The notes under the pieces: generated by a model
The model's input: the letters and a program-made list of their open reading frames with translations, nothing else
What the model was told of the DNA's origin: nothing
Database searches by the model: none
NCBI GenBank assembly: GCA_009922295.1
Contig: RFWA01000076.1
Coordinates: forward strand, 1-9,555
Direction of reading: 5' to 3'
Origin: Betaproteobacteria bacterium
GTDB lineage: Bacteria > Pseudomonadota > Gammaproteobacteria > Burkholderiales > Burkholderiaceae_C
DNA: 9,555 bases
Program-made: the position numbers and the translations under genes
Part shown: positions 6,101-9,555 of the stretch, in pieces
How the letters are laid out: each line of letters begins with the position of its first letter
Position numbering within the stretch: position 1 is the first letter of the stretch

Positions 6101-6595
6101 ATGAAAAACATCCAAGTAGGCGTGGTGATGGGTTCGAGTTCCGACTGGGACACGATGCAGCACGCAGTGCATATTCTCCAACAGTTCGGCATAGGGCATG
6201 AGGCCCGGGTGGTTTCGGCGCACCGGATGCCTGACGAGATGTTTGCCTACGCAGAGTCGGCGCGGGCAAATGGCCTGCACGCCATCATTGCCGGCGCCGG
6301 GGGCGCGGCGCACTTGCCCGGCATGCTGGCCGCCAAAACCACGGTGCCGGTGCTGGGTGTGCCAGTGCCGTCCAAGCACCTGAGCGGGGTGGATTCGCTG
6401 CACAGCATTGTGCAAATGCCCAAAGGCGTGCCGGTGGCCACCTTTGCCATTGGGGCAGCCGGCGCTGCCAACGCGGCGCTGTTTGCCGTGGCCATGCTGT
6501 CGCAACATGACGACGAATTGCGCCAGCGCCTGGACGCCTACCGTGCTGAGCAAACCCGGCTGGCGCGTGGCATGACCCTGCCCCCGGTGTTATGA
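6101..6595 (+). CDS. purE: N5-carboxyaminoimidazole ribonucleotide mutase
   Basis: Class I PurE converts N5-CAIR (the PurK product) to CAIR for purine synthesis. The product has 164 residues, normal for the bacterial enzyme. Motifs: VGVVMGSSSDW (6-16), SAHRMP (39-44, catalytic His41), AGAGGAAHLPGM (64-75) and SLHSIVQMPKGVPVAT (99-114). I chose ATG 6101 because MKNIQVGVVMGSSSD is the standard N-terminus. The frame is open back to a TTG at 6044, but the residues that would be added look like untranslated leader. The stop overlaps the purK start (ATGA, 6592-6595), implying translational coupling with PurK. Pairing with purK supports the two-enzyme bacterial route rather than the animal-type direct AIR carboxylase. 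Confidence 0.96.
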   Translation: MKNIQVGVVMGSSSDWDTMQHAVHILQQFGIGHEARVVSAHRMPDEMFAYAESARANGLHAIIAGAGGAAHLPGMLAAKTTVPVLGVPVPSKHLSGVDSLHSIVQMPKGVPVATFAIGAAGAANAALFAVAMLSQHDDELRQRLDAYRAEQTRLARGMTLPPVL

Positions 6596-7779
6596 GCTTG
6601 CCTGTGATCCTGCCCGGTGGCGCCAGCACGGGCCAGCCAACCACGCTGGGCGTGATGGGCGGCGGCCAGCTCGGCCGCATGTTTGCGCACGCAGCCCAGC
6701 GCATGGGCTATTTCACTGCGGTGCTTGACCCTGACGTGGCCAGCCCGGCTGGCCTGGTCAGCCATTGCCACATCCAGGCCGACTACCTGGATGAGCCAGG
6801 ACTGGCGCAGCTGATGGAGCGCTGCGCCGCCATCACCACCGAGTTTGAAAATGTGCCCGCACCTGCCCTGCGCACCTTGGGGGCGCGCCTGCCGGTAGCC
6901 CCGGGTGCAGAGTCCGTGGCCATTGCTCAGGACCGCATCAAGGAAAAAGCGCATTTTGTGCGCTGTGGCGTTCCCTGCGCGCCCTACGCCGTGCTGCAGA
7001 CCGAGGACGACCTGGCTGCCGTGGCCGACACCCTGCTGCCCGGCATCCTGAAGACGGCGCGGCTGGGTTACGACGGCCGCGGCCAGGTGCGGGTGCGCAC
7101 CCGGGCCGAGCTGACGGCGGCCTGGGCCAACCTGCAGCACGTGCCCTGCGTGCTGGAACAGCTGCTGCCGCTACAGGCCGAGCTGTCGGTGATCGTGGCG
7201 CGTGGCTGGGACGGCACCCTGGTGCACTACCCACCGCAGGCCAACCTGCACCGCGACGGCATCCTGGCCATTACCTCGGCCTATGAAGGAAATCTGCCAC
7301 CAGCCCTTGCGCAGCAAGCGATTGAAGCTACAAAATCGATAGCGAATGGCCTGTCCTACGTGGGTGTGCTGTGCGTCGAGTTCTTTGTGCTGCAAGATGG
7401 CACGCTGATCGTCAACGAGATGGCGCCCCGCCCGCACAACAGCGGTCACTACACACTGGACGCCTGTGATGTGTCGCAGTTTGAGTTGCAGGTGCGCACC
7501 CTGGTGGGGCTGCCTTTGGCCGCGCCGCGCCTGCACAGCCCGGCCATCATGCTCAACCTGCTGGGTGACCTGTGGCTGCAAGGAAGTCCGGATTTTGCGC
7601 AGGTGCTGGCGCTGCCTGGGGCGCACCTGCACCTGTACGGCAAGCTGCAGCCCAAGCCAGGCCGCAAAATGGGACATCTGACCCTGACTGCGGCCACGGT
7701 GGCCCAGGTTCAGGCCAAGGCCCTGGTGGCCTGCCGTGTGCTGGGGATTGAGCCACTACCGGGTTGGTCGGCACCATGA
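6592..7779 (+). CDS. purK: N5-carboxyaminoimidazole ribonucleotide synthase (ATP-grasp)
   Basis: PurK carboxylates AIR with bicarbonate and ATP to form N5-CAIR, which PurE then rearranges. The 395-residue product carries the whole ATP-grasp fold: GVMGGGQLGRM (20-30), TTEFENVP (82-89), LKTARLGYDGRGQ (153-165, glycine-rich ATP loop), LEQLLPLQAELSVIVAR (188-204), VGVLCVEFFV (257-266), NEMAPRPHNSGHYT (275-288, metal and nucleotide site) and KMGHLT (359-364). The start overlaps the purE stop by four bases, and its own stop overlaps the next start in the same way. Codons for residues about 236-251 (PALAQQAIEATKSIAN) fall in a locally AT-rich, repeat-like segment, without an obvious change in protein length. 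The segment lies between conserved motifs, so activity is probably kept. Confidence 0.96.
   Translation: MSLPVILPGGASTGQPTTLGVMGGGQLGRMFAHAAQRMGYFTAVLDPDVASPAGLVSHCHIQADYLDEPGLAQLMERCAAITTEFENVPAPALRTLGARLPVAPGAESVAIAQDRIKEKAHFVRCGVPCAPYAVLQTEDDLAAVADTLLPGILKTARLGYDGRGQVRVRTRAELTAAWANLQHVPCVLEQLLPLQAELSVIVARGWDGTLVHYPPQANLHRDGILAITSAYEGNLPPALAQQAIEATKSIANGLSYVGVLCVEFFVLQDGTLIVNEMAPRPHNSGHYTLDACDVSQFELQVRTLVGLPLAAPRLHSPAIMLNLLGDLWLQGSPDFAQVLALPGAHLHLYGKLQPKPGRKMGHLTLTAATVAQVQAKALVACRVLGIEPLPGWSAP
7298..7344 (+). repeat. Diverged interspersed-repeat-like segment inside purK
   Basis: This is the partner of 5375-5421: same length (47 bases), ungapped, with 8 of 9 matches at the left end, 15 of 18 at the right end and 26 of 47 overall. 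The right block GCTACAAAATCGATAGCG (7327-7344) is strikingly AT-rich for this gene and contains near-inverted halves (GCTA and TAGC at its ends). It is read in frame through a variable part of PurK. It may be a decayed repeat copy absorbed into the gene. Confidence 0.5.
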
Positions 7780-8786
7780 TTCTGCTTGGTCAGGCCGCTG
7801 CGTCCATTGGGGCTGCGGCTGATACGCTGGGCGCCGGTGGCCTGCTGGGTCTGCCGACCGAAACCGTTTATGGCCTGGCAGCGGACGCCGACAACGCAGC
7901 GGCAGTGGCAAAGATTTTTGCCGCCAAAGGCCGACCGGCCGACCACCCACTCATCGTTCATGTGATCGATGCCGCCGCCGCTGCCCATTTTGCCGCAGAG
8001 GTGCCGGCTTTTGCCCAAGCCCTGATGCAGGCCTTTTGGCCAGGGCCGTTGACGCTGATCTTGCCGCGCCGATCGGGTGTGGCGGCGGCGGCGGCGGGGG
8101 GGCAGGATTCCATCGGCCTGCGCTGCCCGGCGCATCCGGTGGCACAGGCTGTTCTGACAGCCTGTGCCGACCTGGTTCCGCCGGTGCATGGGCTGGCCGC
8201 GCCCAGCGCCAACCGGTTTGGCCGGGTCAGCCCGACCACCGCGGCTCATGTACGGGAAGAGTTTGGCCCCGATCTGCTGGTGCTGGATGGCGGCCCGTGC
8301 GCAGTGGGCATCGAGTCCACCATCGTCGATTGCACGCGAGGCCAGCCTGTGCTGCTGCGCCCAGGTGCCATCATGCCGGCTGAATTAGCAGCTGCCTGCG
8401 GCCAAGCCGTGCTGCTGCCTCAGGACCTGGCCGATGGAGTACCGGCCGCGCCGCGCGCCTCCGGAACGCTGGCATCGCACTATGCGCCCCGGGCGCGGGT
8501 GCGGTTGTTCTCGGCGGAAGGGCTGCAGGCAGCACTGCGGGATGAAGCTGCCCAAACGGCTGAGGTGGCGGTTTACGCCCGCACCTTGGTGCAGATGGAC
8601 CGGGCGGCGTGCGCACCGCCTCCGTGGCGAGTCATGCCGCAGACCGCAGCCGAGGCTGCGCAGCAATTGTTTGCCGTACTTCGCGAGCTCGACAGCACGG
8701 GAGTGACCGAAATCTGGGTTGAGACACCACCCGATGCACCCAAATGGGCGGGGGTTCGGGACAGGTTGCAGCGGGCGGCCACGTGA
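7776..8786 (+). CDS. sua5: L-threonylcarbamoyladenylate synthase, Sua5/TsaC family
   Basis: It makes threonylcarbamoyl-AMP from threonine, bicarbonate and ATP, the first step of the t6A modification at position 37 of ANN-decoding tRNAs. The 336-residue product has the long Sua5 form. The YrdC-like domain carries GLPTETVYGLA (25-35), KIFAAKGRPADHPL (46-59), WPGPLTLILP (88-97), PSANRFGRVSPT (143-154) and GIESTIVD (178-185). A C-terminal Sua5 domain follows the linker, from about SGTLASHYAPRARV (229-242) onwards. I chose ATG 7776 because it overlaps the purK stop as ATGA. A TTG at 7764 in the same frame would add four residues and seems less likely. A GC-triplet run and a seven-G run (8081-8102) encode the alanine/glycine stretch VAAAAAGG. 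The gene closes the purE-purK-sua5 operon. Confidence 0.93.
   Translation: MILLGQAAASIGAAADTLGAGGLLGLPTETVYGLAADADNAAAVAKIFAAKGRPADHPLIVHVIDAAAAAHFAAEVPAFAQALMQAFWPGPLTLILPRRSGVAAAAAGGQDSIGLRCPAHPVAQAVLTACADLVPPVHGLAAPSANRFGRVSPTTAAHVREEFGPDLLVLDGGPCAVGIESTIVDCTRGQPVLLRPGAIMPAELAAACGQAVLLPQDLADGVPAAPRASGTLASHYAPRARVRLFSAEGLQAALRDEAAQTAEVAVYARTLVQMDRAACAPPPWRVMPQTAAEAAQQLFAVLRELDSTGVTEIWVETPPDAPKWAGVRDRLQRAAT
8081..8102 (+). repeat. Simple repeat (GGC)5 followed by G7 inside sua5
   Basis: Five GGC triplets (8081-8095) run straight into seven Gs (8096-8102). They are translated in sua5 as a run of alanines followed by two glycines. Triplet slippage would change the number of alanines, whereas slippage in the G run would break the gene. 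Confidence 0.85.
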
Positions 8787-8910
8787 TCGTCAAGGGTTGT
8801 CGTCCACACAAATCCGTAATGGCGAACGGGTCGGTCAATTACTGAGCAATTCATCGAGGTTGTTGACTCGTACATCCACTGGGCAAGGGATGCATTTTCT
8901 GCGGGTATGG

Positions 8911-9318
8911 TCACTTCGGTAAGAGCGTTGAGATCCGCAATCCTGGTAGGTTAGCGAAGTCCCCGGTGTTGAGTGTCAATAGCGTGTACCCATTCTCAAT
9001 GGCTTGGGCTGCTATCCATAGATCGTTGTAGCGCGGACGTGGTGAGCGCCCGCTCTGCTTTACTGCGGCGGCAAGCAAGCCGAAGGCTGCAGCCGTGTGC
9101 CTGGAAATTTCCAAAACCGGTCGACTTTCAACTTGGCGCAGGAAAGCTGCGCGCATGGAACGCACCGTCACATCTGCGCATGCATGCACGCCAAAACTTA
9201 GCTCGCCGATGGAGATTGCGGATGTGAATACGGGCTGATCCCCCGCCGCTTCGATGACCGCTTGGGCGTCCACTTGGTTGGACGACAGGCCTACCCAAAC
9301 ACAGCTATCGAAAATCAT
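8911..9318 (-). CDS. PIN-domain toxin, VapC-like
   Basis: A 135-residue protein with the PIN ribonuclease fold, the toxin type of VapBC-like modules that typically cleave tRNA or rRNA. The expected acidic residues are in place: Asp4 in MIFDSCVW, Glu39 in ISIGELSFG, Asp99 in RYNDLWIAAQA and Asp120 in LNTGDFANL (numbered from ATG 9318). I prefer that ATG because it overlaps the antitoxin stop as ATGA (9315-9318), which suggests translational coupling. An upstream in-frame ATG at 9324 would add Met-Gly and cannot be excluded. No Shine-Dalgarno is obvious for either. The gene is convergent with sua5 and lies in DNA less GC-rich than the purine operon, consistent with acquisition by transfer. The RNA target cannot be read from the sequence. 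Confidence 0.88.
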   Translation of the reverse strand: MIFDSCVWVGLSSNQVDAQAVIEAAGDQPVFTSAISIGELSFGVHACADVTVRSMRAAFLRQVESRPVLEISRHTAAAFGLLAAAVKQSGRSPRPRYNDLWIAAQAIENGYTLLTLNTGDFANLPGLRISTLLPK

Positions 9319-9555
9319 GCCCATGGATCAGGCACCGTATTGCCAAAACCATCTTTGCTTTCCTGAAGCCAGGAGTTCGCTTGCTGCGGTGTCATGATTG
9401 GAAATACCAAGCCGGCCAGAGCTTGAGAGGCTGTCATGGTCTTCAGCGGGGGCATGATTTGAGCGATCATGGTGTGGTTGCGCTCAATTGTGACGATCTC
9501 TCCCCGAGTGACCACTCGGTCCAGTATCTCGCGGGTGTTTCTAGTCAACTCCGTG
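9315..9555 (-). CDS. Phd/YefM-like antitoxin, 5' end beyond the window
   Basis: This is the C-terminal part, about 79 codons, of the antitoxin partner of the PIN toxin. The frame stays open to the window edge. The first readable residues, TELTRNTREILDRVV, followed by EIVTIERNHTMIAQIMPP, match the N-terminal DNA-binding fold of Phd/YefM antitoxins, where a short start such as M-x-x-V-N-V precedes T-E-L. So only a few codons should be missing, and the TTG at 9546-9548 is an internal leucine rather than the start. The tail (TPQQANSWLQESKDGFGNTVPDPWA, in two parts around residue 60-77) should wrap the toxin. Such antitoxins usually repress their own promoter, which would lie outside the window. 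A Phd-type antitoxin with a PIN toxin is a known mixed pairing. Confidence 0.8.
   Translation of the reverse strand, partial: TELTRNTREILDRVVTRGEIVTIERNHTMIAQIMPPLKTMTASQALAGLVFPIMTPQQANSWLQESKDGFGNTVPDPWA

Noticed and set aside
1..9555. CRISPR arrays, tRNA or rRNA genes, insertion sequences, prophage genes
   Set aside because: I saw no regularly spaced repeats, cloverleaf-like segments, rRNA-like sequence, transposase or integrase motifs, or phage structural genes on either strand.

Overview
The window is a GC-rich stretch of bacterial chromosome. It most resembles Comamonadaceae (Burkholderiales, Rhodoferax/Polaromonas/Acidovorax type). That placement is inferred from protein character, from the gene order pgk, pyk, fba, purC, purE, purK, sua5 as I recall it for that family, and from two short interspersed-repeat-like segments. 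No database search was possible.

Layout. Positions 4-5075 hold five same-strand genes: phosphoglycerate kinase (pgk), a small stand-alone histidine phosphotransfer (Hpt) protein, pyruvate kinase (pyk), class II fructose-bisphosphate aldolase (fba) and SAICAR synthetase (purC). Convergent to purC, on the minus strand, is a thioredoxin-TPR protein of the CnoX/YbbN type (5088-5996). Divergent from that gene runs a tightly coupled plus-strand operon, purE-purK-sua5 (6101-8786), with ATGA stop/start overlaps at both junctions. From about 8787 to the end the sequence is visibly less GC-rich. It holds a minus-strand toxin-antitoxin module: a PIN-domain (VapC-like) toxin and the 3' part of a Phd/YefM-like antitoxin cut by the window edge.

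How the genes fit together. pgk, pyk and fba serve lower and upper glycolysis/gluconeogenesis. purE and purK make CAIR from AIR through N5-CAIR, and purC uses CAIR in the next step of purine synthesis. sua5 makes the threonylcarbamoyl-AMP used for tRNA t6A. The thioredoxin-TPR protein is a proteostasis/redox factor. The PIN module looks like accessory DNA next to a conserved housekeeping cluster.

Most notable observations. (1) pyk is in frame but appears to lack about 40 residues directly after the RLNFS motif, including the DLQGPKIR-type active-site block. (2) Two diverged 47-base segments with matching ends lie inside the coding sequences of purK and the thioredoxin-TPR gene and look like copies of a palindromic interspersed repeat. 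(3) A 9-base direct repeat with one-helical-turn spacing lies upstream of fba. (4) The purE leader can fold and its start codon lacks a Shine-Dalgarno sequence. I found no clear evidence of a wholly new system.
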